NCBI RefSeq assembly: GCF_900176375.1 | Contig: NZ_FWYF01000001.1 | Coordinates: 1,808,449 to 1,872,448 of the forward strand | Direction: 5' to 3' | Length of the DNA stretch: 64,000 nucleotides | DNA from: Reichenbachiella faecimaris | GTDB taxonomy: Bacteria; Bacteroidota; Bacteroidia; Cytophagales; Cyclobacteriaceae | In this document: positions 1 to 10,118 of the stretch, in pieces | Layout of the letters: each line of letters opens with the position of its first letter | Numbering within the stretch: position 1 is the stretch's first letter | Position numbers and translations under genes: made by a program | Notes under the pieces: model-generated | What the model saw: only the letters and a program-made list of their open reading frames with translations | The model's database searches: none | Told to the model about the DNA's origin: nothing

Positions 1-299
1 AAGAGATTAAACAAACCATCAAATCTAATATCAGCAATGAGTCCTGGAATGCTTTCACCTATCATTTTGAACAGGTACATCCGGAGTTTTTCAACAAACT
101 CAAAGAGAGCTATGACGAACTCAATCAAAATGACCTTAGACTTTGTGCCTATATCAAAGTGGGACTCAATAATAAAGTCATAGCCCAGATGAATAACATC
201 ACACTTGCCGGAGTAAAAAAGAATATCAATCGTCTCAAAAAGAAACTGGAATTAGAAGCGGATGATAGTCTCAGAGATTTTATGATGAAGTTTATATAA
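1..299 (+). CDS. C-terminal end of a TPR/LuxR-type regulator (5' truncated)
   Basis: The window opens inside this gene, whose reading frame begins with the codon at position 3. The visible ~98 residues match, region by region, the C-terminal domain of the complete regulator at 1161-3050: a SWNAF..HF..VHPEFF segment, then a winged/LuxR-like helix-turn-helix (DLRLCAYIKVGLNNKVIAQ) and the closing NRLKKKLEL. In this Bacteroidota family the missing N-terminus normally carries a signal peptide, TPR repeats, one membrane helix and a coiled coil. It is therefore probably a membrane-anchored, DNA-binding regulator and a tandem paralogue of the next large gene. A terminator follows directly. Confidence 0.8.
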   Translation, partial: EIKQTIKSNISNESWNAFTYHFEQVHPEFFNKLKESYDELNQNDLRLCAYIKVGLNNKVIAQMNNITLAGVKKNINRLKKKLELEADDSLRDFMMKFI

Positions 300-300
300 A

Positions 301-328
301 AAAAAGACCCAGCGTCTCCAGGTCTTTT
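301..328 (+). terminator. Intrinsic terminator after the truncated regulator
   Basis: An 8-bp stem AAAAGACC/GGTCTTTT with an 11-nt loop starts 2 nt after the stop codon. The descending arm ends in four T residues. Confidence 0.7.
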
Positions 329-408
329 AATAGTCTACTTGAAAAGGTTCGTGAAGGGCTTGCACCTTCGCTGCACTAATTAATTATCGTTAGGTTTTTG
401 AAGTCTAT

Positions 409-627
409 TTAATTAGATGAAGAATAAAACATCCCTCTTCTTGAACGTCTCTTGGTGCCTCGAATCACAGCCATCGACCAGGCCGTAGCAGGCAACCATC
501 CGACAATCGTCATCTGTAATATCAAACAAATGATACCTTTCTTATACTTTCCTAAGTGCAGGAAAACATTCCAAGGACAAATCAGTGCGTCTATGTAAAT
601 CATCGCTGCTGCATTTTGTTTTACCAT
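409..627 (-). CDS. YqaE/Pmp3-like small membrane protein
   Basis: This 72-residue protein has a ~50-residue core resembling the Pmp3/YqaE family: a first hydrophobic segment around ALICPWNVFLHLG, a short basic turn (KYKKG) and a second hydrophobic segment ending GWLPATAWSMAVI. Family members are tiny two-helix inner-membrane proteins, often linked to salt or cold stress. The basic C-terminal tail (KRRSRRG) is longer than usual. The start at 627 lies only 6 nt from a strong hairpin (633-664), so translation may instead begin at the internal Met codon near 603, which would give a more family-like length. Family assignment is by motif resemblance only. Confidence 0.6.
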   Translation of the reverse strand: MVKQNAAAMIYIDALICPWNVFLHLGKYKKGIICLILQMTIVGWLPATAWSMAVIRGTKRRSRRGMFYSSSN

Positions 628-632
628 TTTTA

Positions 633-664
633 AAATAAGGCATGCCCTAACACATGCCTTATTT
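633..664. repeat. Perfect 12-bp inverted repeat ahead of the Pmp3-like gene
   Basis: AAATAAGGCATG (633-644) and its exact reverse complement CATGCCTTATTT (653-664) flank an 8-nt loop. It sits immediately upstream of the minus-strand start at 627, so it would fold in that mRNA's leader or act as an operator. Confidence 0.6.
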
Positions 665-1160
665 AATACTCGCTGCTGTGTCCATTATTCAGTGATCTGT
701 CTTTCAAAATGCTGGTTCTGACGCGACAATCAAATAAACAGACACCCTCTTTTCAACTTAGTAAACGGCTACCTTCTTTCTCATAATAGCTTTCTACTTC
801 CTGTCTACCCCTCTTCCTCCTCGCTAGAAATACCATATTTAGTATTCTATCGACTAAGTTGATCAAGAGTGATTGTCGGCCATCATTCGACCACCGACCT
901 GCCGCAATTACTTGCGGCAATCATATGCTGGTCCTAAAAAGATCTTATAGCCGAATAGCTATTAAATGCTTCTAATGCACGCCTCAAATAAAGACACTAA
1001 AGGCGCTTATCAAAAGATTTGATGGGTAACAAATGGATATCAACAGTTCAAAGCTTTGAAAAACTCTAAAATTTATACAAGCTAAGTTTTAACTACCGCT
1101 GGGAATGAGATTCCATAAATTGACTTTCTTTGTGTATCTGATTTTTGACAATCAAGACGC
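665..1160. other. Gene-free spacer with one hairpin
   Basis: No convincing ORF or tRNA is seen. It contains a perfect 8-bp stem-loop TGCCGCAA-TTAC-TTGCGGCA at 900-919. The rest should hold the promoters of the divergent Pmp3-like gene and the regulator at 1161, but no clear TAnnTTTG box was found. Confidence 0.5.
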
Positions 1161-3050
1161 ATGAGAAGATTAATTACACTAGTACTGACTTGCATATTCT
1201 GTCAGCACCTGGCACATCCACAGTCGGAGGTGCCTCTACCGGACACAATTAAACTTTCCAAGCATGAATTGATCTCATGGCTGGATTCGTCTTCTCATAC
1301 ATTGAGCGAAACTAGTCTACCAGACTATATTGAAACTATAGAAAACCATCTGGACAGTTTAAGCAGAGATCAAACTATTCGATACTTGCAGACGGCGTTG
1401 ACCTATTCAGTAGAACAAAAACTTTCCAACCCAAAAATTCATTACCTCATATCTGAGGAATATTACAGTAAACTTTCCTATGACACGGCCTCCTATCATG
1501 TAGACCAGTTGCTGGAGTTATATGATCAGGCAAACCCCAGACATTTGGCGCTAGCCCTGGAAATTAAGGCAAGCGGTCTGCTGCGAACAGAAAAATTTGA
1601 GAACCTTAAAAAACTCCTTGATGAACATCGGGAATTTTTGATCAGCCAATTTCCTCACAATTATTTGTACATCTTCAATTTGCTGCTTTACAGCTATATG
1701 GTTACTTCCAGGTATGATGATGTAATAATGGAAAGTCAAGACGCGCTACAATTAGCTCAAGAAACAGAAGACCACGTCAACGTTATTCTATTGCAAAATA
1801 AAATGGCAGCTGCTCATAAGAATAATAAAAACTATGATATTGCTAGAAGCTACTTATTAAAAAGTTTACAAATAGTCAAAGAGCATCCCAATCCACATTC
1901 TGAGTCTTATATTCAATATGACTTGGGGTTGTTGTATCGTGATATGGGTGATTTAGACTCTGCCATAGTTCATGTCAAAAAAGCATTATCGCTTATGGCT
2001 CCACAAGCCAGAAACAATTATTCCGTGCAGCTTGCCACTTATTATGCTGATAATGGTCAATTCAGTGAAGCCAAACAGATCCTGGATTCCATAGACATGA
2101 CTATACTCATTGATGAAACCGCGCGAGGTGAAATATTATATGCGAGAGGCATCTCTAAAGCAGGTTTTGGCAACTATCAATCAGCTATTGCTGACTTGGA
2201 TAGCGCACTCATCATTAGGTCTGAATCCCCTAGAGAAGTCGTTAGGATCAAGCTAGCCTTATCCAGACTCAAACAATTGACAGGTGAGTCTGAAGAAGCA
2301 TTGATTTTATACAAGCAAGCTGACACGATAGAAGACAGCCTTTTCAGTCTGGAAAAACAAGAAGTCATTGCTAGACTTGAGTCTCAATTTCAGCTTTCTG
2401 AAAAAGAAAAGGAAATACTCAGACTAGAAGCCGAAGCTGTCCAGGGTCGCAATCTATTGCTAAGCTCGATTGGATTGGGATTCCTACTCGCAATTATCGC
2501 CTTCCTAGCCATTCGCTCCTACCAACTCAAACGAGAAGCCAATGAAGAATTATCAAAAAAAAACCAACACCTAAAAGCACTCAGAGAAAAAGAAAAACAA
2601 TTGGCAGAAGCCACGATACATGCCAAGGAAAGGGAATTGGCAACCATGGCAATGGCAGCGCATGAAAAAAATTCACTGTTGCAAGACTTGGAACAAAAAG
2701 TGAATTTCTTGGAGAAAAAGTTAAGTGACGAATTAACACCTGACTTTAGAGATCTAAAAAAGACCATCGCGAATGGTTATTCTATTGACAACAGTTGGGA
2801 AAATTTTCACAACCACTTTCAGGATGTACATCCCCTATTTTTTGAAAACCTCAAACAAATCAACCCTGGCCTTACCAATGACGATTTAAAATTGAGCGCC
2901 TATCTCAAGATAGGAATGTCGAATAAAGAAATAGCTGGTGTCATTCATCTTACAGTAGGTTCTGTAAAAACAAAAGTCAACAGACTAAAGAAAAAACTAG
3001 AAATGGGTCCGCACGACAACCTACGTAACTTCATGTTCAACAATAATTAA
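1161..3050 (+). CDS. Signal-peptide TPR protein with coiled coil and LuxR-type HTH
   Basis: The 629-residue protein reads in order: signal peptide (about 1-20, hydrophobic then HPQS), a long helical region with TPR-like repeats (about 60-400), one transmembrane helix (about 430-455, LLLSSIGLGFLLAIIAFLAI), a charged coiled coil (about 455-520), and a C-terminal helix-turn-helix (KLSAYLKIGMSNKEIAGVIH, then VKTKVNRLKKKLEM). This architecture is common in Bacteroidota. The TPRs would lie in the periplasm and the DNA-binding domain in the cytoplasm, giving one-component transmembrane signalling without kinase or receiver domains. It follows a paralogue (1-299) in the same direction, so the locus is a tandem duplication. 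Ligand and target genes cannot be read from the sequence. Confidence 0.85.
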   Translation: MRRLITLVLTCIFCQHLAHPQSEVPLPDTIKLSKHELISWLDSSSHTLSETSLPDYIETIENHLDSLSRDQTIRYLQTALTYSVEQKLSNPKIHYLISEEYYSKLSYDTASYHVDQLLELYDQANPRHLALALEIKASGLLRTEKFENLKKLLDEHREFLISQFPHNYLYIFNLLLYSYMVTSRYDDVIMESQDALQLAQETEDHVNVILLQNKMAAAHKNNKNYDIARSYLLKSLQIVKEHPNPHSESYIQYDLGLLYRDMGDLDSAIVHVKKALSLMAPQARNNYSVQLATYYADNGQFSEAKQILDSIDMTILIDETARGEILYARGISKAGFGNYQSAIADLDSALIIRSESPREVVRIKLALSRLKQLTGESEEALILYKQADTIEDSLFSLEKQEVIARLESQFQLSEKEKEILRLEAEAVQGRNLLLSSIGLGFLLAIIAFLAIRSYQLKREANEELSKKNQHLKALREKEKQLAEATIHAKERELATMAMAAHEKNSLLQDLEQKVNFLEKKLSDELTPDFRDLKKTIANGYSIDNSWENFHNHFQDVHPLFFENLKQINPGLTNDDLKLSAYLKIGMSNKEIAGVIHLTVGSVKTKVNRLKKKLEMGPHDNLRNFMFNNN

Positions 3051-3182
3051 AAATATAAAGGAATCCTGTGAACATTGTTATTATAAAATGAACCCTAACG
3101 GAATAAATTTAAAGCAATAAAAAAAGCCAAGTGTCTCAGGGTCTAGATGCTATCTAATATTTTATCCTAAAATCTGTAACGC

Positions 3183-3814
3183 TTATTTAGGACTAGTCAG
3201 AATGTTTACGCTCGTCACCATCATTTCTGCCACCACCAAATTAGGTACCCAACAAAGCCAAGAAACTATCAGGTAAGCCGCGATAAAATCTAAACCTATC
3301 ACACCTTGCAAAACAGGCAGCCAAAGCCTTAAAGTCACTGCTGCCCAACACAAAGCATAACTTCGAATCATCCAATTTTGATGAGCGACTATCTCACCCT
3401 TTTTCACTGCCAAAAAGGCCATAGCCGTAGTGGCCAACCAGAGCAGTGCCATAGTACCAAATCCAAAACCAGCTATGATACATAAAACGAAAGGTACAGT
3501 CCCGCGCTTCCACTTAATAGCACGGCTGAAACATATACTTTACCCAAAAGGCGATGAATAGCAATTCGTTTATCCCTAAGCTTTTTACTAAACTGGATCC
3601 AGCCAGCCAACATACTCACAGCACCCATACTGATGTGCTGATAAAACGCCCAGTTCCAAACAGCACTGCTTAAAATCTCCACGGACTTTCCACCAAGAAA
3701 GCCCTGAGTCATATCAACTAAACCATACAATATCGGATACAGTCCAATCGAAACAGAAAAGAAACCAAATATAAACCAGCGTATGTTTTTCATTAAAATA
3801 GGTTTAATTGTCAC
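3183..3814 (-). pseudogene. DUF2306 membrane protein, frameshifted
   Basis: Two minus-strand ORFs, 3473-3814 (N-terminal part) and 3183-3452 (C-terminal part), together make one DUF2306-type multi-pass membrane protein of about 210 residues. The first ends just after HRLLGKVYVSAVLLSGSAGLYLSF; the second, read upstream of its apparent start, gives CIIAGFGFGTMALLWL and continues into the family-typical HQNWMIRSYALCWAAVTLR. The break falls in the A4 run (plus strand) at 3484-3487. Adding one base there joins the frames as LSFLCIIAGFG. It is either a recent inactivating single-base deletion or a homopolymer sequencing error. DUF2306 function is unknown. Confidence 0.75.
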
Positions 3815-4144
3815 AGAGCTACTATTTTACCCTGTAAGTTGAATCAATAAAATATTTATTACAATAAGAGAAAAAAATGGATTGTTGATTGGGTGACATG
3901 CACCATTTGCTTGTCGTAATATAAATGTAGGTGGCGGTTTTTAAGATCGCTCTCTGAATATTTCAACAAAACATTCGGAGAGTCCAATAACCACAACATT
4001 ACGCATTACCACTTGGGTAATTGTTTTAAATGTTTTGGGCACTAGAAAAGCCTACAATATTTAAAATTAAATATGAATAGAAAACCAATAGATATATCTT
4101 TGCGCATTATTTTTTGATGGTGTGCAGCAACCATAATAGATTGA
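3815..4144. other. Intergenic leader region with hairpin and promoter
   Basis: The stretch separates the minus-strand DUF2306 gene from the plus-strand sphingolipid cluster. It contains an imperfect 10-bp stem-loop (3950-3959 with 3973-3982, one G-T pair) and, near the end, the promoter listed separately. No ORF is convincing. Confidence 0.5.
4095..4102 (+). promoter_or_regulatory. -7 promoter element of the sphingolipid cluster
   Basis: TATCTTTG matches the Bacteroidota -7 consensus TAnnTTTG and lies 43 bp before the ATG at 4145. No good -33 TTG is evident. Confidence 0.5.
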
Positions 4145-5266
4145 ATGATTGAAGTAAGAAAGGTTCAGGATAAAAAGGATTTAAAAAAATTTATTGATTT
4201 TCCTCATGAGCTATATGCAAATGACGAGAATTATGTACCTGAATTATTTTTGGCCCAAAAAGATCTTTTGGATAAAAAAAGCCATCCCTTCTTCCAACAT
4301 TCAGAAGCGGATTTCTTTCTTGCCTATGACAATGCTCAAATAGTAGGAAGAGTTGCAGCAGTCAAAAACAATAACTATCTCGAATACACTGGTGATCAAT
4401 CAGGGAAATTCGGTTTTTTTGATGTCATCGAAAAGTATGAGGTAGCGGAAGCACTTTTAGATACTGTTGCGGAATGGCAAAAGGAAAGAGGCCTGACCAA
4501 ACTTGCTGGGCCAGAGAATTATTCAACCAACGAAACTTGCGGTACTTTGATCGAAGGATTTGATTCACCACCTACGATCATGATGCCTTACAATATGCCA
4601 TACTATAAAGAGTTTCTCGAAGAGTATGGATTTGAGAAAGACATGGATCTGTTATCTTATAAAATCCTGACAAAGGATGTGCCAGACAAACTGATTCGCA
4701 TGTCTGACAAAATTCTCGAACGCTTAAATGGCAAGGGAATTACTATTAGAAAAATCAATCTGAAGAAGTTTTCAGAAGAGATCGACAAGATCATTCAGAT
4801 ATACAACTCAGCCTGGGAGAAAAACTGGGGTTTTGTGCCTATGACGGATGCAGAATTTAAGCATGCAGCCAAAGACATGAAGCAAATTGTAGATCCTGAC
4901 TTTGTCTTAATTGCGGAACACAATGGAAATCCAATAGGGTTTACCTTAAGTATCCCGGACATGAACATACCACTGAAGAAACTGAAAAGGGGAAGATTGC
5001 TGCCTTTTGGTATTTTCAAGTTGCTTTATCACAAAAAAGATATTGACAGGGTACGTATAGTAACACTTGGAATCGTCGAAGGGTATAGGAAGCTGGGTAT
5101 AGATGCCTATTTCTATATGAAAGCCTTTGAGGAAGCAAAACGAAAAGGGATGAACTTTGGAGAGGCTTCCTGGATCTTAGAAAATAATGAAATGATGAAC
5201 AAGGCCATTGAGAATATCAATGGTAAAGTTTACAAAAAGCACAGATTGTTTAAAAAAGCAATCTAA
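4145..5266 (+). CDS. GNAT-fold N-acyltransferase, probable bacterial ceramide synthase
   Basis: The 373-residue protein begins with a motif typical of a distinct GNAT-like family (FIDFPHELYANDENYVPEL, about 16-34), followed by HPFFQHSEADFFLA and IVGRVAAVKNNN, a GPENYSTNETCGTLIEGFD block and a C-terminal acyltransferase-like half. Members of this family lie beside serine palmitoyltransferase genes, and in Caulobacter a protein of this type acts as ceramide synthase (bCerS), acylating the long-chain amine. Here it is directly upstream of a serine palmitoyltransferase and a ceramide-reductase-like enzyme, which supports the same role: dihydroceramide formation at the inner membrane. Assignment to bCerS rests on family resemblance and context. 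A generic acetyltransferase is the alternative. Confidence 0.7.
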   Translation: MIEVRKVQDKKDLKKFIDFPHELYANDENYVPELFLAQKDLLDKKSHPFFQHSEADFFLAYDNAQIVGRVAAVKNNNYLEYTGDQSGKFGFFDVIEKYEVAEALLDTVAEWQKERGLTKLAGPENYSTNETCGTLIEGFDSPPTIMMPYNMPYYKEFLEEYGFEKDMDLLSYKILTKDVPDKLIRMSDKILERLNGKGITIRKINLKKFSEEIDKIIQIYNSAWEKNWGFVPMTDAEFKHAAKDMKQIVDPDFVLIAEHNGNPIGFTLSIPDMNIPLKKLKRGRLLPFGIFKLLYHKKDIDRVRIVTLGIVEGYRKLGIDAYFYMKAFEEAKRKGMNFGEASWILENNEMMNKAIENINGKVYKKHRLFKKAI

Positions 5267-5399
5267 CGAAATAAAAAAAGGACTAATTGAATTCTAAAGA
5301 ATATAAATTGGTAATTTGCTTGTTTGAGGAATATAATTCTAAAAACATCAGCTAAACGGACGGTATCAAGCACCAATAGATTCTTTATAAAACCGATAA

Positions 5400-6638
<1,239 letters not shown>

Positions 6639-6700
6639 TTGGCCATAGGTTTATTGAAATCAATGAAAGGTTATTTTTCCGCCCGTTACAAAACTTATCC

Positions 6701-7699
6701 ATGAACATCATCATCACAGGCGCGACTGGATTTATAGGTAAGTTTTTGGTGGATTATGCCCTAGCGGAAAATCTGAACGTATTTGCGGCAGTCAGAAAAT
6801 CAAGCAATCGAACGAGTTTGGCTGGCAAAAATATAGGGTTCGTAGAACTAGATCTCACCTCTGAAGAAAGTCTGACCTCCTCACTAAATCAATTCGTTGA
6901 GGATCAAGGCACCATTGATTATGTGATCCACAACGCCGGAATCACAAAAACCACTTCCAATTCGGAATATGAATTGGTCAACTGCACCTATACCATTAAC
7001 TTGATCAAGGCGCTAGAAAACACAGGACAACAGGTTAAAAAATTTACTCTCGTAAGCAGTTTGGCGGCTTCTTCCCCTGGTACTGGTGACCAGATGATCA
7101 AAATTGATCAAGTGGGAGAACCTGTTTCTGCCTATGGATGGAGCAAGAAAAAAGCAGAAGAGTATATAGAGCAAAATTGTTCTTTACCTTATGTAATTTT
7201 GCGCCCACCTCCAGTCTTTGGGCCTGGTGATAAGGATATGTTTCCAGTTTTTGATTTGGTTAATAAAAACCTGGAATTGTATGTGGGGGGAAAGCTACAA
7301 TTGTTGTCCTTTATATACGTAAAAGACTTAGCAAGAGGAATAGTTGCAGCGACAACTTCGGTTATTAAAAACAAGAAGTATTTTCTGTCGGATAATGGAG
7401 AATATGATAATGAAAAGTTCAATTTACTCATCAAAAAGTATTTGGCAAAAAAGACTTTAAAAATAAAATTACCACTATTTGTGGTATACGTCGTGGCATT
7501 TTTTTCAGAAATATATACCAGACTTTCTGGAAACCTGTCGCAGTTAAATATTGAAAAAATAAAGGAACTCAAATGTTCGAACTGGATGTGCGATTCTCGT
7601 GATTTCTATAAGGATTTGGCCATTGAGCCAAAGTATACCCTTTATGAAGGAATCCAGGAGACCATTGACTGGTACAGAAACGAGCATTGGTTAAAATAG
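6701..7699 (+). CDS. NAD(P)-dependent epimerase/dehydratase, probable 3-ketosphinganine/ceramide reductase
   Basis: The 332-residue extended short-chain dehydrogenase has the Rossmann motif GATGFIG at residues 7-13, a VSSLAASSP serine segment, the catalytic YGWSK tetrad (about Y145 and K149) and the substrate-domain LRPPPVFGPGD. Members of this superfamily next to SPT (CerR in Caulobacter and Bacteroides) reduce the 3-keto group of the sphingoid base or ceramide. The position, 62 bp after spt and 18 bp before inositol-3-phosphate synthase on the same strand, supports that role. Without context it could equally be a nucleotide-sugar enzyme. Confidence 0.72.
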   Translation: MNIIITGATGFIGKFLVDYALAENLNVFAAVRKSSNRTSLAGKNIGFVELDLTSEESLTSSLNQFVEDQGTIDYVIHNAGITKTTSNSEYELVNCTYTINLIKALENTGQQVKKFTLVSSLAASSPGTGDQMIKIDQVGEPVSAYGWSKKKAEEYIEQNCSLPYVILRPPPVFGPGDKDMFPVFDLVNKNLELYVGGKLQLLSFIYVKDLARGIVAATTSVIKNKKYFLSDNGEYDNEKFNLLIKKYLAKKTLKIKLPLFVVYVVAFFSEIYTRLSGNLSQLNIEKIKELKCSNWMCDSRDFYKDLAIEPKYTLYEGIQETIDWYRNEHWLK

Positions 7700-7717
7700 C
7701 GTTAAAATAGATTATAG

Positions 7718-9037
7718 ATGTCAGACAAAATTACAATTCAAGAGCCTAAAGGAAAGCTAGGCATTCTAACCCCAGGCATGGGTGCGGTATCTACTACCTT
7801 CATGGCTGGTGTATTGAGTATCAGAAAAGGATTATCTGATCCAATAGGTTCATTGACTCAGATGGGAACCATCAGATTAGGTAAAAGAACAGAAAATAGA
7901 AATCCTTTAATTAAAGATTTCATTCCATTGGCTCCATTAGAAAATGTAGTGCTGGGTGGATGGGACGTATTTGAAGATAATGCTTATGAAGCAGCCATGC
8001 ATGCCAAGGTTCTTGACAAAGATCTGCTCAATGAGTTGAAAAGCGAATTGGAACAAATCAAGCCAATGAAAGCTGTCTTCGACAAAAACTATGTAAAAAG
8101 ACTTGAAGGAACTCACATCAAGACTGGATACGCCAACAAAATGGAATTGGCGGAAGCTTTGATGGACGACATGAAAAAGTTCAAAGAGGAGAACGGATGC
8201 GATAGACTCGTCATGGTGTGGTGTGGATCTACAGAAATCTACATTGAAGAAGGAGAAGTTCACTCTACTCTTGAAAAATTAGAAGAAGGGATGAAAAACA
8301 ATCATCCTGACATTGCGCCAAGTATGATTTATGCATACGCAGCAGCCAAAATGGGCATTCCTTATGCCAATGGCGCTCCTAACCTTTCGTGTGATGTAGA
8401 CGCCATCGTAGAGCTAGCTAAGCAAACAGGCGCACCTATCGCAGGTAAAGATTTCAAAACAGGACAGACTTTGATGAAAACCATCCTGGCTCCTGGCTTG
8501 AAAGCAAGATCATTGGGTATTGATGGTTGGTTCTCTACAAACATCCTGGGCAACAGAGATGGTGAAGTACTGGACGATCCAGACAACTTCAAAACGAAAG
8601 AAGTTTCAAAACTTGGTGTTTTGGAGCAAGTATTAGAGCCAGAATTGCATCCAAAGCTTTATGGTAATCTTTACCACAAAGTAAGAATCAACTACTACCC
8701 TCCAAGAGGCGACGACAAAGAAGGCTGGGATAATATAGACATCAAAGGATGGTTGGGCTACAAGATGCAAATCAAAGTGGATTTCTTATGCAAGGATTCT
8801 ATCTTGGCAGCACCACTGGTACTTGACTTGGCTTTGTTCCTCGATTTGGCATCTAGAGCAGGCATGAAAGGTGGGATCCAGGAGTGGTTGTCATTCTACT
8901 TGAAATCGCCACAGGCTGCCAAAGGTTTGAAACCTCAACACGACATTTTTGTTCAGTTGATGAAGTTGAAAAACACCTTGAGATACTTAGCTGGTGAAGA
9001 TTTGATTACAAACCTTGGACTAGATTACTACGATTGA
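7718..9037 (+). CDS. ino1: Inositol-3-phosphate synthase
   Basis: The 439-residue enzyme converts D-glucose 6-phosphate to 1L-myo-inositol 1-phosphate using NAD. The N-terminal GMGAVSTTFMAGV is the family's nucleotide-binding loop; the central stretch with MVWCGSTEIYIEE and the C-terminal region GKDFKTGQTLMKT...ARSLGIDGWFSTNILGNRDG contain the conserved catalytic-domain motif with the lysines. It is the last gene of the sphingolipid cluster, 18 bp after the reductase, and is followed by a terminator. In gut Bacteroides this enzyme feeds inositol into inositol phospholipids and inositol phosphoceramides, so here it probably supplies the head group for the ceramide made by its neighbours. Confidence 0.9.
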   Translation: MSDKITIQEPKGKLGILTPGMGAVSTTFMAGVLSIRKGLSDPIGSLTQMGTIRLGKRTENRNPLIKDFIPLAPLENVVLGGWDVFEDNAYEAAMHAKVLDKDLLNELKSELEQIKPMKAVFDKNYVKRLEGTHIKTGYANKMELAEALMDDMKKFKEENGCDRLVMVWCGSTEIYIEEGEVHSTLEKLEEGMKNNHPDIAPSMIYAYAAAKMGIPYANGAPNLSCDVDAIVELAKQTGAPIAGKDFKTGQTLMKTILAPGLKARSLGIDGWFSTNILGNRDGEVLDDPDNFKTKEVSKLGVLEQVLEPELHPKLYGNLYHKVRINYYPPRGDDKEGWDNIDIKGWLGYKMQIKVDFLCKDSILAAPLVLDLALFLDLASRAGMKGGIQEWLSFYLKSPQAAKGLKPQHDIFVQLMKLKNTLRYLAGEDLITNLGLDYYD

Positions 9038-9061
9038 TCAATCAATCCAATAAATAGATAC

Positions 9062-9097
9062 AATCCCTACTATTGTAAAATGGTAGGGATTTTTTTA
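9062..9097. terminator. Bidirectional terminator between ino1 and the K+ channel gene
   Basis: A 9-bp stem AATCCCTAC/GTAGGGATT is followed by a T7 tract on the plus strand. It sits between convergent genes. Confidence 0.8.
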
Positions 9098-10117
9098 TTT
9101 CAAATACTCAGACTTAAAATCCTGAACCTTGGGGTAAGTCCCTACAATTACTAAAACTACTCCTGGCTCCATAATCACTTTTGAAGAAGGGTTGAATACA
9201 AACTTTCCATGTTTGTCATTGAGCCCTACCACGGTCACATCTGTTCTATTTCTAATGTCCATGGATTCAATAGTTTGTCCTTGAAAATCTGACCTTAGAT
9301 CTTCATAGCGAACTTCCTCAAGTGTAAGTCCATCCTCCTGATGGCCAGACAACTGATCCAAGTATTCAATTACAAATGGTTTAGTAATGTGCTGTGCCAT
9401 GTGTAAGCCTCCAATGGCATCAGGCATGATCACGTGCTGAGCACCTGCCTGCTTCAGCTTTTTGATGGTATTCTCCTCAGAGGCACGAGAAATAATTCTA
9501 ACCTCAGGGTTTAATTCTTTGGCCGTAAGCGTCAGAAAAACATTTTCTGCGTCACTGGGAAGGGTAGTAATCAATGCTTTGGCTTTTCCTATACCCGCTT
9601 CTTCCAATACTTCTTCTTGGGTGGGGTCTCCCAGGATAAACTTATATTTCTTTACATTCTGGATTATATCAATCAATTGTTCGTCCCGATCAACAACTAC
9701 AAATTCCACCTTTTGACTCCTCAACTCTTCGCATGCCCGGCTGCCATTTCGTCCAAATCCACAAACAATGATATGATCTTTCATTTTCTTAACTTCTTTT
9801 CCAAAAACATACTTTCGGTAGAGTCTATTCAATTCACCTTCAAAAAGGTAAGTAGAAAAAACAGACACTACATAAGCAAATATCATCAAGTTGAAGATGA
9901 TGTAAATGCTTGTAAACAGTCTCCCGTTCTCAGATAATGGATAAATTTCATTGAAACCTACTGTGGAGAAAGTGATAACTGCCATGTAAAAGGACTCTAC
10001 CCAACTGAATCCTTCTATCATCACAAAGCCCAACATACCTGTACATAATGAGGCAATCAACAGGAAGGCACTAATGAATAGCTTTCTAAAGTCTCGGTAA
10101 CGTTCTAAAAACAACAT
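9095..10117 (-). CDS. Two-TM potassium channel with RCK (TrkA-N) domain
   Basis: About 340 residues. Two transmembrane helices (about 10-32 and 70-92) flank a re-entrant pore with selectivity-filter sequence TFSTVGFNE. Then comes an RCK NAD-binding domain (IIVCGFGRNGSRACEELR, about 117-135; DRDEQLI; GDPTQEEVLEEAGI) and a C-terminal TrkA-C-like domain ending at the stop. The product should be a ligand-gated K+ channel of the MthK/Kch type. The filter reads TVGF rather than TVGYGD, a common bacterial variant. I use the ATG at 10117; a GTG at 10126 would overlap the preceding gene. Confidence 0.85.
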   Translation of the reverse strand: MLFLERYRDFRKLFISAFLLIASLCTGMLGFVMIEGFSWVESFYMAVITFSTVGFNEIYPLSENGRLFTSIYIIFNLMIFAYVVSVFSTYLFEGELNRLYRKYVFGKEVKKMKDHIIVCGFGRNGSRACEELRSQKVEFVVVDRDEQLIDIIQNVKKYKFILGDPTQEEVLEEAGIGKAKALITTLPSDAENVFLTLTAKELNPEVRIISRASEENTIKKLKQAGAQHVIMPDAIGGLHMAQHITKPFVIEYLDQLSGHQEDGLTLEEVRYEDLRSDFQGQTIESMDIRNRTDVTVVGLNDKHGKFVFNPSSKVIMEPGVVLVIVGTYPKVQDFKSEYLK

Positions 10118-10118
10118 A

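Noticed and set aside
3183-3452. Separate 89-residue membrane protein
   Set aside because: It is the C-terminal half of the DUF2306 protein; the matching N-terminal half lies next to it in another frame.
7189-7572. 127-residue minus-strand ORF inside the reductase gene
   Set aside because: Antisense to a well-conserved enzyme frame, low-complexity and without family features.
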